From NCBI GenBank assembly GCA_032433765.1, contig JAVIAB010000160.1:38404223-38468222 (forward strand): a stretch of 64,000 nt of DNA. The letters run 5' to 3'. This stretch comes from Megaustenia siamemsis (lineage: Eukaryota; Mollusca; Gastropoda; Stylommatophora; Ariophantidae). Made by a program: the position numbers and the translations under genes. The notes under the pieces were generated by a model. That model saw only the letters and a program-made list of their open reading frames with translations, had not been told where the DNA came from and did no database searches. Below are positions 53,010 through 64,000 of this stretch, in pieces (the stretch's first letter is position 1; every line of letters starts with the position of its first letter).

Positions 53010-56000
53010 ATGTTAAAACGTAGAAAAGTTGATTGTGAAAATCGCATATTTAAACCTGAATGGGAATTAGATTATTTGTTCATCTTCAATAAGGATAGTA
53101 AACCTCAGTGCTTAATTTGCGTTCAAGTGTTAGCCGTTTTGAAGGAATATAATTTAAAACGGCACTATGCCACACATCATCAAAACATGTATGAGAAACA
53201 TAGCATTGAAGCTAGGAAGCTTTTGGTTGAACAGCTGAAGACAAAGTTGAATCAACAGCAAAGTATGTATACAAAGGGCAATAAAATTAAAGAGTCATCG
53301 ATCATTGCATCATATACAGTTACCTATGAGCTTGCAAAATCTAAAAAAACCCTTTACTGACGGAAATTTTGTGAAGAAATGTGCGATTCAAATGGCAAAG
53401 GCATTCGGTCAAGAAAAAATAGCCAAAGAATTTGAATCTGTGCCTCTTTCAAAACAAACTGTAGCCAGAAGAACAGAAGACATCAGTCTGCAACTGTCTC
53501 AAAGTTTAAAATCTTGTATTGAAAACTGCTCATATTTTTCGCTCGCGATTGATGAAAGTACTGACATCACTGACACTTGCCAGCTTCTTATTTTTGTTAA
53601 AGTTATCCAGGAGGATTTTACTGTTATTGAAGAATTGTTGAAAGTTTGCTCTTTGCATGACACTTGTAGAGGGACAGACATATTTTCTGCAGTTCATAGT
53701 GCCGTAGATGAAGTAGGTGTTTTGGAAAGTTGTCTGCAGTGTGTACTGATGGTTGCAAAGCTTTTATTGGTCCAAATACTGGTTTTGTTGGACTTCTAAA
53801 GCAAAACAAAATTAACGTACCTACATTGCATTGCATAATTCATCAAGAGGCCCTTTGTGCAAAGTCCATAAATCTAAAAGACACCATGGCTACTGTTGTG
53901 AAAATAACAAATTTGATAAGAGGAGGACACCAGTCTTTAAATCACAGGAAGTTTTTATCATTTTTAGAGGAAGTAGATTCTAGCTACGGTGATCTCCTGC
54001 TTTATACAGAAGTAAGATGGCTTACTGGTAACAAATAATAATACATAAATATTATTATATGGGGAACTTCCGAGGCGATAATAGGGAATAATAGAACAAA
54101 TAAGTATGTGTTAGCACTCGGAAAAATTAACAGACAAACAACAACAGAAAAAAACGAAGAACAATATATGGTCCGAAGTGGGATCGAACCCGTACTCCCT
54201 GGCACCGCGCCTTGCCACGAGAGGCCGAACGCTTGGCACACTGCCACTCAGCCAACTAAAAAATTGGCTATTGTAGTAGTGTCTTCCACGAAAGGCGCTC
54301 TCAATGACTATAGCATAGGGTAACGATCTCAGACCGGAAATAAATTGTATATTTGTACTTTCCTATTAATGCAAGTATCTCCCAGTAGGGCTGAATACTT
54401 GTGTTGTAGACAAACATTTATTGGACGAAACAGCACGAATAGTAGTTTCCAGTGGTTATATACTGGTAACAAATAATAATACATAAATATTATTATATGG
54501 GGAACTTCCGAGGCGATAATAGGGAATAATAGAACAAATAAGTATGTGTTAGCACTCGGAAAAATTAACAGACAAACAACAACAGAAAAAAACGAAGAAC
54601 AATATATGGTCCGAAGTGGGATCGAACCCGTACTCCCTGGCACCGCGCCTTGCCACGAGAGGCCGAACGCTTGGCACACTGCCACTCAGCCAACTAAAAA
54701 ATTGGCTATTGTAGTAGTGTCTTCCACGAAAGGCGCTCTCAATGACTATAGCATAGGGTAACGATCTCAGACCGGAAATAAATTGTATATTTGTACTTTC
54801 CTATTAATGCAAGTATCTCCCAGTAGGGCTGAATACTTGTGTTGTAGACAAACATTTATTGGACGAAACAGCACGAATAGTAGTTTCCAGTGGTTATATA
54901 CTGGTAACAAATAATAATACATAAATATTATTATATGGGGAACTTCCGAGGCGATAATAGGGAATAATAGAACAAATAAGTATGTGTTAGCACTCGGAAA
55001 AATTAACAGACAAACAACAACAGAAAAAAACGAAGAACAATATATGGTCCGAAGTGGGATCGAACCCGTACTCCCTAGCACCGCGCCTTGCCACGAGAGG
55101 CCGAACGCTTGGCACACTGCCACTCAGCCAACTAAAAAATTGGCTATTGTAGTAGTGTCTTCCACGAAAGGCGCTCTCAATGACTATAGCATAGGGTAAC
55201 GATCTCAGACCGGAAATAAATTGTATATTTGTACTTTCCTATTAATGCAAGTATCTCCCAGTAGGGCTGAATACTTGTGTTGTAGACAAACATTTATTGG
55301 ACGAAACAGCACGAATAGTAGTTTCCAGTGGTTATATACTGGTAACAAATAATAATACATAAATATTATTATATGGGGAACTTCCGAGGCGATAATAGGG
55401 AATAATAGAACAAATAAGTATGTGTTAGCACTCGGAAAAATTAACAGACAAACAACAACAGAAAAAAACGAAGAACAATATATGGTCCGAAGTGGGATCG
55501 AACCCGTACTCCCTGGCACCGCGCCTTGCCACGAGAGGCCGAACGCTTGGCACACTGCCACTCAGCCAACTAAAAAATTGGCTATTGTAGTAGTGTCTTC
55601 CACGAAAGGCGCTCTCAATGACTATAGCATAGGGTAACGATCTCAGACCGGAAATAAATTGTATATTTGTACTTTCCTATTAATGCAAGTATCTCCCAGT
55701 AGGGCTGAATACTTGTGTTGTAGACAAACATTTATTGGACGAAACAGCACGAATAGTAGTTTCCAGTGGTTATATACTGGTAACAAATAATAATACATAA
55801 ATATTATTATATGGGGAACTTCCGAGGCGATAATAGGGAATAACGTGGCAAGGCGCGGTGCCAGGGAGTACGGGTTCGATCCCACTTCGGACCATATATT
55901 GTTCTTCGTTTTTTTCTGTTGTTGTTTGTCTGTTAATTTTTCCGAGTGCTAACACATACTTATTTGTTCTATTATTCCCTATTATCGCCTCGGAAGTTCC

Positions 56001-58093
56001 CCATATAATAATATTTATGTATTATTATTTGTTACCAGTATATAACCACTGGAAACTACTATTCGTGCTGTTTCGTCCAATAAATGTTTGTCTACAACAC
56101 AAGTATTCAGCCCTACTGGGAGATACTTGCATTAATAGGAAAGTACAAATATACAATTTATTTCCGGTCTGAGATCGTTACCCTATGCTATAGTCATTGA
56201 GAGCGCCTTTCGTGGAAGACACTACTACAATAGCCAATTTTTTAGTTGGCTGAGTGGCAGTGTGCCAAGCGTTCGGCCTCTCGTGGCAAGGCGCGGTGCC
56301 AGGGAGTACGGGTTCGATCCCACTTCGGACCATATATTGTTCTTCGTTTTTTTCTGTTGTTGTTTGTCTGTTAATTTTTCCGAGTGCTAACACATACTTA
56401 TTTGTTCTATTATTCCCTATTATCGCCTCGGAAGTTCCCCATATAATAATATTTATGTATTATTATTTGTTACCAGTATATAACCACTGGAAACTACTAT
56501 TCGTGCTGTTTCGTCCAATAAATGTTTGTCTACAACACAAGTATTCAGCCCTACTGGGAGATACTTGCATTAATAGGAAAGTACAAATATACAATTTATT
56601 TCCGGTCTGAGATCGTTACCCTATGCTATAGTCATTGAGAGCGCCTTTCGTGGAAGACACTACTACAATAGCCAATTTTTTAGTTGGCTGAGTGGCAGTG
56701 TGCCAAGCGTTCGGCCTCTCGTGGCAAGGCGCGGTGCCAGGGAGTACGGGTTCGATCCCACTTCGGACCATATATTGTTCTTCGTTTTTTTCTGTTGTTG
56801 TTTGTCTGTTAATTTTTCCGAGTGCTAACACATACTTATTTGTTCTATTATTCCCTATTATCGCCTCGGAAGTTCCCCATATAATAATATTTATGTATTA
56901 TTATTTGTTACCAGTATATAACCACTGGAAACTACTATTCGTGCTGTTTCGTCCAATAAATGTTTGTCTACAACACAAGTATTCAGCCCTACTGGGAGAT
57001 ACTTGCATTAATAGGAAAGTACAAATATACAATTTATTTCCGGTCTGAGATCGTTACCCTATGCTATAGTCATTGAGAGCGCCTTTCGTGGAAGACACTA
57101 CTACAATAGCCAATTTTTTAGTTGGCTGAGTGGCAGTGTGCCAAGCGTTCGGCCTCTCGTGGCAAGGCGCGGTGCCAGGGAGTACGGGTTCGATAACACT
57201 TCGGACCATATATTGTTCTTCGTTTTTTTCTGTTGTTGTTTGTCTGTTAATTTTTCCGAGTGCTAACACATACTTATTTGTTCTATTATTCCTCAGTAAG
57301 ATGGCTTAGTCGAGGGAAATGTTTAATAATATTTTTTGAACTGAAGAATGACATTTTTGACTTCCTGCGAGAGAACTTACCATGCTCCATTGATCTTCAA
57401 CATGCACTCAAAGACATTAATTTCCTTCATAATCTGGCATATCTCACAGACATCACACAACATTTGAACATATTGAATTTGCAGCTACAAGGGGAAAAGC
57501 AAACCATTTTTCAATTGATGGGATATGTTGATGGTTTTAAAAAGAAGCTGAATCTATTTAGACTTTCTTTGCAAAAAAATGATCTGTTCCATTTTTCAAG
57601 TTGTAAGCAGTTGTTGTCAGAGATAGAAAGTGCAAACTTCAGTAAGTACGCAGCTGACATTGAACATTTGATTTGTGAATTTGATCGACGATTTCAAGAT
57701 TTTGAAATGTTTCGTCCGCAAACGGAACTTTTTAATAACCCAATTAAGTGCACAGTGGAGTGCCAGCCATCAGATCTTCAACTAGAGTTGTGTGACCTTC
57801 AGTGTGACCCCTTCCTCAGTACTGTAAAGGCATTAGGAGCTGACTTCTGGAAATTGCTACCAAATGAACGTTACCCGTGTCTGAGAAAATGGGCACTAAA
57901 GATGTGCTCTATATTCGGCAGCACATATCTCTGCGAGACAACATTCTCTTCCATGAAGTTAATTAAATCTAAGACCAGGAACAGAATGACCGATTCGACA
58001 TTGTCCCATACTCTCCGAATCGCCACGTCAAAAATGGAAGTGGACTTCAAATCTCTGGTGGAAAGCTGTGACAAGTCACAATCGTCGCACTGA
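53010..58093 (+). pseudogene. hAT transposase, GTF2IRD2/ZBED-like type, interrupted
   Basis: Frames 53,010-53,347, ~53,345-53,725, ~53,730-54,024 and 57,309-58,093 together cover a whole transposase. N-terminus: LKRRKVDCENR and a BED-type zinc finger (PQCLICVQVLAVLKEY, KRHYATHH). Catalytic core: FSLAIDESTDITDTCQLLIF, CTDGCKAFIGPNTG, LHCIIHQEALCAK, EVRWL. C-terminal dimerisation region: ICEFDRRFQDF and STYLCETTFSSMKLIKSKTR, ending near QSSH. The closest family known to me is the transposase from which GTF2IRD2-like host proteins derive. A one-base gain in an A-run near 53,345 and a one-base loss near 53,727 shift the frame out and back; a 3.27-kb array splits it after EVRWL. The C-terminal 260 codons are intact. 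Confidence 0.93.
54025..57294. repeat. Palindromic array of 438-bp units (SINE-5-containing) inside hAT
   Basis: Four units in one orientation (54,025-54,462; 54,463-54,900; 54,901-55,338; 55,339-55,776) plus 66 bases, then a switch at about 55,843 and about 3.3 units in the opposite orientation to 57,294. Units are almost identical. Each has a tRNA-like SINE-5 (box A GGCTGAGTGGCAG, box B GGTTCGATCCC) and ~230 bases of other sequence including GGACGAAACAGC. The array is flanked by a perfect 14-bp TSD, AGTAAGATGGCTTA, at 54,011-54,024 and 57,295-57,308. Repeated 118- and 71-codon frames are repeat artefacts. Confidence 0.95.
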
Positions 58094-58303
58094 GACATTA
58101 AAGGTAATTTTAAAATGAATAATTAATGGATTTGTTACAAATCAAATATGTAGTCAAAGTGCAAGCATTATTTATATATTACTATATCGCATAGGTCCCT
58201 ACTGTCATTTTTGACGATATTCTTAAGTGTGGCCCGCGGGTCTTGGCCTTGGCTTTAATCCGGCCCTCGGGCAACCTCAAGTTGGCCACCACTGGTCTAG
58301 AAG

Positions 58304-58860
58304 CATAAAGAGGAAAAAGAAAGACGAAGGAGAAGAAGAAGAAAAAAGAAGAAGTAGTTCAAAAAGCAAAAAGAGGAAACAAAAGGAAATGGAATGAGAA
58401 AGAAGACGTGGAAGAATGAGGAAGAAAAAGACGAATAAGAAAGAGTCATAAAAAGACGAAGATGAGTGTGTAAAAAGAAGAAAAAAGAGAGAAAAGAAGA
58501 AAAAAGTAAGAAGAAGAAAGAGGAAGAGGTTTTCTTCTTCTTCTTCTTCTTCTTTCTTTCCTCATCTACCTTTCAGCGTCGAGGGGAAGAGGTATAGACA
58601 GAAAAAAAAGAAAGAGGAGAAAGAAAGCACAGGAATCGAATACAAAGAAGAAAGAGAAGAAGTATAGAAAAAAAAAGAAAAGAAAGCGGAGGAAGGAGAA
58701 AGTGGGAGGAACAAGAAGACAAAAAGGAAGACAAAATATAAAGAAGGAAAAAAAGAAAAAAGCAGTGGAAGAAAAAGAAGAAGACGATGAAGAAAGAAGA
58801 AGAAGAAATTGAAGGAAAAGAAGCAACTTAAAAGGTTGCAGGTTTCGTCACACTTCATCA
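58304..58860. repeat. Purine-rich low-complexity DNA with a short RTE-f tail
   Basis: AG-rich (GAAGAA, GAAAAAG) on both sides of a TTCTTCTTC block at 58,530. At 58,555-58,597 CTTTCAGCGTCGAGGGGA matches, in reverse, the 3' end of the RTE-f copy near 60,505-60,545, so a minimal RTE-f tail is embedded here on the minus strand. Confidence 0.7.
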
Positions 58861-59370
58861 TAGGTTTCTTCTTATTTTTTTCTTTCGCCCAACGGAAAGT
58901 CCTCTTCATGGACAGCACTTAACGTGACATTAATTTTGCGTAGATGTGGTGCATTTTAGTAGACAGCATGTAGCAATATTTGCTCAAACATCACATCCGA
59001 CCTCGGTGTGTTTCTGAATTATTTCCTTCTGCTTTCATTACAAAAAACTTGAATTAATTACCTTTTATATGTCTTACTTTCAACGCTACTATCAGCATAC
59101 GTAATGACTTTCACACAACAGTGTCAAAACAACTTAATTGACTTTCACAGTTTTAGAGCAGACACAATTTATTACAAGCAAGCTCAAAAATAGCACGAAA
59201 TAAATTCGAAAGAGATATTCAGGCAATTTTTAAGCAAATGAATGTATCACAAAATGTAATATTTTAATCAGCAGCGTAACGTATGTTTGTTTGGGAGGGG
59301 GGAGTGGGCAGGTGCAGGGAGTAGTCCTGAAAGACGGTTTGTCTAGAGTGCTAAATTGTTAGGTGTTTTA
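58861..59370. other. No gene seen
   Basis: Unique-looking AT-rich DNA. Confidence 0.4.
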
Positions 59371-59372
59371 AT

Positions 59373-59492
59373 TAAATGGAGACGAAGAAAGAAAGACAAA
59401 AAAGAAGGAAAGAAAGAATTGACATGAGAAGAAAGAAAGGAAGAATTTAATAATTTACATGAGAAGAAAAAAAGAGTTGACATGAGAAGAAA

Positions 59493-59525
<33 letters not shown>

Positions 59526-59585
59526 AATAAAGAAAGAAAAAAAAGAATTGACACGAGAAAGAAAGAAAGAAGGAAAGAAGTAATA
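59373..59585. repeat. (GAAA)n with GAATTGACATGAGAA repeats
   Basis: Purine microsatellite in which GAATTGACATGAGAA-like blocks recur four to five times, suggesting an older minisatellite layered on the GAAA tract. Confidence 0.85.
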
Positions 59586-60050
59586 AAACATTTTAAAACG
59601 TGTAAGTTAGGGAGCACAATACGTTAGCTTGCCCTGGGCGCTGGCAGCCCAGACTAGGTCACTGATTAAAATATTTTGAGCAAACCATATAAAACAATAT
59701 ATGTTATTGTCATGCTATGTTAACAAATATGTATTACATTATTTTATGTTCCTACATAACAAAATACTGTGCGTGTACATAACTTAAACTAATTCTCTTA
59801 TTTACTGGATTCTACATTGCCCTTCTAATTTCATGCACCCAGTAACTGACAAGCCTCTTTTTATTTGTTAGATTTACGTATTATTTCTTTTGGCGCACCA
59901 ATTTTACTTCTGCCATTTAGCGTACACAAAAGTGCCTGAAATGTAAAGTAGTTTCACTTATTGTGAGTACATACTCAAATCAATAGTTTTTGCATAATAT
60001 AGATTTAAATACATTCTTGACCAATATTGACAGGAACGCTTTATTTAATT
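59586..60050. other. No gene seen
   Basis: AT-rich DNA without motif. Confidence 0.4.
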
Positions 60051-60054
60051 TTAG

Positions 60055-60545
60055 TTGTTAACATCACCACTATTGTCCAACAAGGAAATAACTCTGGAGG
60101 CAAAACGGGCACTCTACAATACAATCTTCATCCCAACGTTGTGTTACCAATGCCAGACCTGGACCCTAGATGCAAGAACAATAAGAAAAATAACCTATAC
60201 AGAGATGAAATGTGTTAGACGAATGACAGGAAACAGTCTGAGAGATATGATCAGAAATGAAGAACTGAGAAAAAAGCTAGGAATAGCCCCCGCCATAGAA
60301 TATATAAGGAAACAACAGATACAATGGTTTGGCCACGTGACAAGGCAGAAAGAACAAAACACAACACAATGAGCCTTCAACAAACGTTGTGAGAACACCA
60401 GACCCAAGAGTCGACCACGAAAAAGATGGGTCGATGCAATATTAGAAGCACTAGGAAACATAACAGCAGCAGAGGCGAACAGAAGAGCAAAAGACCGCAG
60501 ATTATATCTCCCCTCGACGCCGAAAGGCAGATGAGGAAGGAAAGA
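60055..60545 (+). mobile_element. RTE-f LINE, 3' ORF fragment
   Basis: Forward frame 60,055-60,372 (105 codons) reads NKEITLEAKRALYNTIFIPT, LCYQCQTWTLDARTIRKITY, EMKCVRRMTG, APAIEYIRKQQIQWFGHVTR, and after a single stop continues SRPRKRWVDAILEALGNITA, EANRRAKDRRLYLPSTPKGR to a natural stop. The CYQCQTWT / WFGHVTR / RKRWVD order is typical of this RTE branch. Relatively well preserved. Confidence 0.85.
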
Positions 60546-61010
60546 AGTAGAAGATGTTAACAAACAGCTTACAAGAGCTAGAAATATTTGTTTTCAAAAA
60601 TATATTTATATATTCTTCCGGTTTTTTTTTATATGATTGTACTGGTTTTTCGCATGAATTTATTCAGTTTTTAAAATATATTTTATTTAATCATTATTTT
60701 TTTTTAAATAATGCCCTAAATTATTTTTTATTGACAATAGTTTGCGCTAAAGTCTTCTTAACAGATTTAGTAGCCTCGTCCTGATTTAATTAAAAATAAT
60801 AGATGTGTTAATTAATTTCATTAAAGACGAGATACATTGTTTTGTTCAAAGTTCTTACAGTGGATATAATGTAAATAAACATTCATGACAAGATCAGTTA
60901 TTGTAGTCTAAGTTTCAAAATCTGCCTACTGCCTCAGTCTATAAACATAATTATTTCTTTGTTTTTCTTCCCAATTTTCATTTTGCAGAATATCAGTTAT
61001 AACCGAATTA
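60546..61010. other. No gene seen
   Basis: Very AT-rich DNA. Confidence 0.4.
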
Positions 61011-61012
61011 AT

Positions 61013-61460
61013 CATCATCATTATCATCAAGTACCATGCCTGCTGGCGTAGGTGATCATGTTTCTCTACAACTTTCAATCTCGACAGTTATTTATCATTT
61101 GTGTTGTTGATCTTCTACCAATCTATTCTCTTAAGCTGTCTGGTATTTTTTTCTCTTTGCTTCCCTCTATCTCGTCCCTCAATTTTCCCAGTTGTTACAA
61201 CATATTCCAACTGTTCCCTTCTCACTACATGGCAAAAAAATTGTGATTGTTTCTTCCGAATAGTGGATATTAGCTCTCTTTTTGATTTGGCCTCTTTCTG
61301 AACGTTTTTCATTAATCTTCTTATCTGTTCATGATATTCTCAACATTCTTCTGTAAAACCACATTTCTACAGACTCCAGTGATTTTCTTGTCTGTTGTCC
61401 TATTTCCATTATTCACATCCATATATTAAGACTGGCTCTACGTAACATTTAAGATCATGG
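61013..61460 (-). mobile_element. RTE-a LINE, 3' fragment
   Basis: CATCATCATTATCATCAAGT tail, terminal motif GCCTGCTGGCGTAGGTGATC, complement of QFFCHVVRREQLEYVVTTGK and the TGVCRNVVLQKNVENIMNR region, up to VLNVT*SQS near 61,440. Truncated there. Confidence 0.87.
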
Positions 61461-62404
61461 ATCATGTTGCTGCATACATTTGGTTATTCTCTAATTACAC
61501 ACATGTTTAAATAAAATCTATTTTATGTTTTCTTGTACTTTATAATTTGTTACGGCTAAAGAAGGTGTAACTAAATAAATACAGATTGTAAACAATAAAA
61601 CATATGTCTAAAACACATTATACTTGTATGTGATGTTTGTGCTCCTATCTAAATTGAGTATCCACATATTTGATGTTTTAGCCAATTTACTATCTTATTT
61701 GTATATCATATTACATCTGCGTGTTGATTTTCAAGCCATTACTGTCTTATTTTACGTGTATGTTATATTTATCTGTCGATGTGTAAGCCATCACTAGAAC
61801 AATCTATTTCTTCTAAATATCAGGATTGCCTTCTGCTGTGAAGCTCTGCATAAAGAATTTCCTGTCGGTGGTACTCATACAATAACGTCGGCCTGTTCAA
61901 TGAATATCAGTCTATTTAGTTTCATAATTACACACTATTGTTTATACGTATCATAGTGTTTAAGTCTGAGATAAACACAATTACTTTCAACTTCATTAAT
62001 AAAATTACTTTCAATTTCATGAATAAAATTACTTTCAAGTTCTACTAATAAAACTGTTTAATATCACAGAAACAAGAAACTGTGTCACAATTCACACCTT
62101 GAGAAACGTGATTACCTTACTGAGTACTGAGTGTGATTAAAGCAAACATATAATTAGGAATTTCTAATCAAACGTTGATGTACAATATCAAATATATCAC
62201 ATTTCATTGCATTGTTTGTATCTTACTTTTGTATATGTCTAGATAACAATTGTAGAATTACTTTAGCCAATACTAAAATTGTTCAATTTTTTTTAAAAAT
62301 CAAGGATGTAATTATTTCGGGTTTGTTCTACAATGGCGCACCAAAATGTAACACTGGAGAACTTTGTCCTTGTCATATAAACGAAACTGAAGTCAAACGC
62401 TTAA
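61461..62404. other. No gene seen
   Basis: AT-rich DNA. A small direct repeat (ATTACTTTCAA..TTCAT-AATAAA, three times) lies at 61,980-62,050. A 70-codon forward frame (62,212-62,424) has no motif and ends in the satellite. Confidence 0.45.
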
Positions 62405-62740
62405 TTACTTTGTTCCTTTCATAGAGATACTGTTTAAGTCAAACACTCAATTACTTTGTTCTTTTCATAGAGATACTGTTTAAGTCAAACACTCAATTAC
62501 TTTGTTCTTTTCATAGAGATACTGTTTAAGTCAAACACTCAATTACTTTGTTCTTTCCATAGAAATACTGTTTAAGTCAAACACTCATTTACTGTGTTCT
62601 TTTCATAGAAATACTGTTTAAGTCAAACACTCAATTACTTTGTTCTTTTCATAGAAATACTGTTTAAGTCCAACACTCATTTACTGTGTTCTTTTCATAG
62701 AAATACTGTTTAAGTCAAACACTTAATTACCTTGTCATTG
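62405..62740. repeat. 46-bp minisatellite, about 7 copies
   Basis: Unit contains ATAGAGATACTGTTTAAGTC, AAACACTCAATTACTTTG and TTCTTTTC. Confidence 0.93.
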
Positions 62741-63227
62741 TGCTAGAAAAAAAACTGTTTAGTCAAATACTTAATTATTCTCACCTTATCCTAGAAAACG
62801 ACCGTTTAGTCACGGTTAATTTGTCATCATCCTAGAAAACAACTGTTTAGTTACTCAATTACTGTGTCATCGTCCAAGAAAACAACTATTTAGTTACTCA
62901 ATTACTGTGTCATCGTCCTAGAAAACAACTATTTAGTTACTCAATTACTGTGTCATCGTCCAATAAACAACTATTTAGTTACTCAATTACTGTGTCATCG
63001 TCCAAGAAACAACTATTTAGTTACTCAATTACTGTGTCATCGTCCAAGAAACAACTATTTAGTTACTCAATTACTGTGTCATCGTCCTAGAAAACAACTG
63101 TTTAGTTACTCAATTACTGTGTCATCGTCCAAGAAAACAACTATTTAGTTACTCAATTACTGTGTCCTCGTTCTAGAAAACAACTATTTAGTTACTCAAT
63201 TACTGTGTCCTCGTCCAAGAAAACAAC
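62741..63227. repeat. 43-bp minisatellite, about 10 copies, related to the 46-bp array
   Basis: Unit contains ACTATTTAGTTACTCAATTA and CTGTGTCATCGTCCAAGAAA. It aligns with the 46-bp unit (ACTGTTTAAGTC..ACTCAATTACT.TGT), and intermediate units at 62,700-62,880 link them. Confidence 0.93.
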
Positions 63228-63229
63228 TA

Positions 63230-64000
63230 CAGTCGAACCTGGTCTTAGGACCACCTGTTTAAAGCGTTTCCCTGGTTATAGGACCGGGTCTACAATTTCC
63301 CGAGTTTTTTACTATATGCTAACACTGATTACGGCGCTCACCGTATGACGCGACCAGAGACCAGGCTAATTAACCGCCGCCAATGTTATTTATCCCGTTT
63401 ACGACGACCAGCCAGTCCTTCGTCTCGCTGGGGGCCATAAACGATCGACACAGGTGTCTACAGGTGTTGATGTTTTCCCGTATTTAGTGAGTCCCAGATT
63501 ACAGTGGGACGTGTTACGTTTATCAGTCAATACTGGTGCAGACACAGATCTATGATTCGTGAAGTGACATCACTTCGCGGTTCCGTCTAGACCAGAGTAG
63601 ACCATTGCGTGGCCCGTATAAATTACAGGAATTAACTAAAGAATTAGTCATTGCCCGCTTAGAGTGTATTCATGTACATGTACAGTATCTCAGTGAATTA
63701 TTTTTGTGGATTTTAAAAGTGTTACACACAATATAGGAAATGGCCAGTGTCAAAAGTGTAAAACCAAAAGCATTAACGCTGGAAGAACGAATATCAGTGA
63801 TTCGACAAAATCAGCAAGGTAAAAGTTCGCGATTATTGGCAGAACAGTTTGGAGTGGGAAAGACACAGATTTTACGTACGTTAAAGAGAAAAGCCGAGTA
63901 TATGAATGACTTTGAAAATAATGCACCAAGTATGAAAAGAAGGAATAGCAGGAAAACGGGAAATGAAGACATAAATACACTTTGTTGGAAATGGTGTCAA
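63230..64000 (+). mobile_element. Tigger/pogo-like DNA transposon, 5' end
   Basis: Left terminal inverted repeat starts CAGTCGAACCTGGTCTTAGG, the usual start of Tigger/pogo elements, directly after a TA at 63,228-63,229 (TA target expected for Tc1/mariner-pogo). The TIR region holds repeated GGACC/GGTTATAGGACC blocks. About 480 bases of leader precede the transposase. It is inserted in the 43-bp satellite (AACAACTA interrupted before TTTAG) and runs off the window. Confidence 0.88.
63740..64000 (+). CDS. Tigger/pogo-like transposase, N-terminal part (runs off window)
   Basis: ATG at 63,740 opens a frame of 87 codons without a stop to the window edge. Residues ~9-50 form the psq/CENP-B N-terminal helix-turn-helix: KALTLEERISVIRQNQQGKS, LLAEQFGVGKTQILRTLKRK. 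Next comes the linker with KRRNSRKTGNEDINTL and WKW, the start of the second CENP-B-type DNA-binding domain. The DDE catalytic part would follow outside the window. The protein would bind the element's TIRs in the nucleus. Start chosen as the first in-frame ATG before the HTH, in context GGAAATGG. No break seen in this part, so the element may be young; whole-gene integrity cannot be judged here. Confidence 0.88.
   Translation, partial: MASVKSVKPKALTLEERISVIRQNQQGKSSRLLAEQFGVGKTQILRTLKRKAEYMNDFENNAPSMKRRNSRKTGNEDINTLCWKWCQ

Noticed and set aside
54002..57269. Repeated 118- and 71-codon frames that look like a conserved small gene family
   Set aside because: They are the two strands of the 438-bp repeat unit; the 71-codon frame crosses the tRNA-like promoter boxes.

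Overview
The window looks like intergenic or intronic DNA from a repeat-rich animal genome. There is no prokaryotic gene organisation. Coding signal is almost entirely retrotransposon and DNA-transposon protein, with tRNA-derived SINEs, long micro- and minisatellites, and one candidate spliced host exon. The mix of RTE-type LINEs with trinucleotide tails, a Penelope-like element with a GIY-YIG domain, several tRNA-SINE families, a GTF2IRD2/ZBED-like hAT and a Tigger/pogo element suggests a lophotrochozoan, most likely a mollusc. That placement is inference, not seen directly.

Family names used here are local labels. RTE-a to RTE-f are non-LTR retrotransposon families recognised by their shared C-terminal ORF (YGxExW, then FGHVxRR, then a GRxRGRxR motif). 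Families a, b and d each end in a (GAT)n-type tail. SINE-1 to SINE-5 are tRNA-like SINEs. R1 and R2 are unclassified dispersed repeats.

Layout. 0-13 kb: truncated RTE copies, SINE-1/2/3 with clear target-site duplications (TSDs), a 40-bp minisatellite (3.8-5.3 kb) and an RTE-d nested inside an RTE-a (6.9-7.7 kb). 12-25 kb: mostly tandem DNA (27-, 30-, 41-, 15- and 53-bp minisatellites; ACAT, GAAA and GGAT microsatellites), with RTE-b and SINE-1 inserted into the 30-bp array and the 41-bp array grown inside an RTE-e copy. 25-31 kb: more RTE and SINE copies, and an RTE-d with an exact 10-bp TSD inside a repeat that carries a hammerhead-ribozyme-like core. 31.1-31.4 kb: the only candidate host gene part, a terminal exon encoding the end of a membrane helix and a cytoplasmic tail. 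32-38 kb: RNase H relic, minisatellites, further RTE copies. 38.1-40.0 kb: the longest RTE-a copy, most of an RT domain with decay. 41.6-44.4 kb: a palindromic SINE-5 and a tandem duplication carrying RTE-b. 45.0-46.3 kb: 38-bp minisatellite. 48.8-51.1 kb: a decayed Penelope-like element on the minus strand. 52,261-58,294: a full-length hAT transposon with 8-bp TSD and terminal inverted repeats; its transposase is split by a 3.27-kb palindromic array of 438-bp units flanked by a 14-bp TSD. 60-61.5 kb: RTE-f and RTE-a. 62.4-63.2 kb: a 46/43-bp satellite. From 63,230: the 5' end of a Tigger/pogo-like transposon, open to the window edge.

No intact autonomous element is completely visible. The most informative signals are structural: nested insertions datable by TSDs, satellites that arose in or were invaded by transposons, and the palindromic 438-bp array inside the hAT. 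All calls come from reading the sequence; similarity statements rest on recalled family motifs, not on searches.
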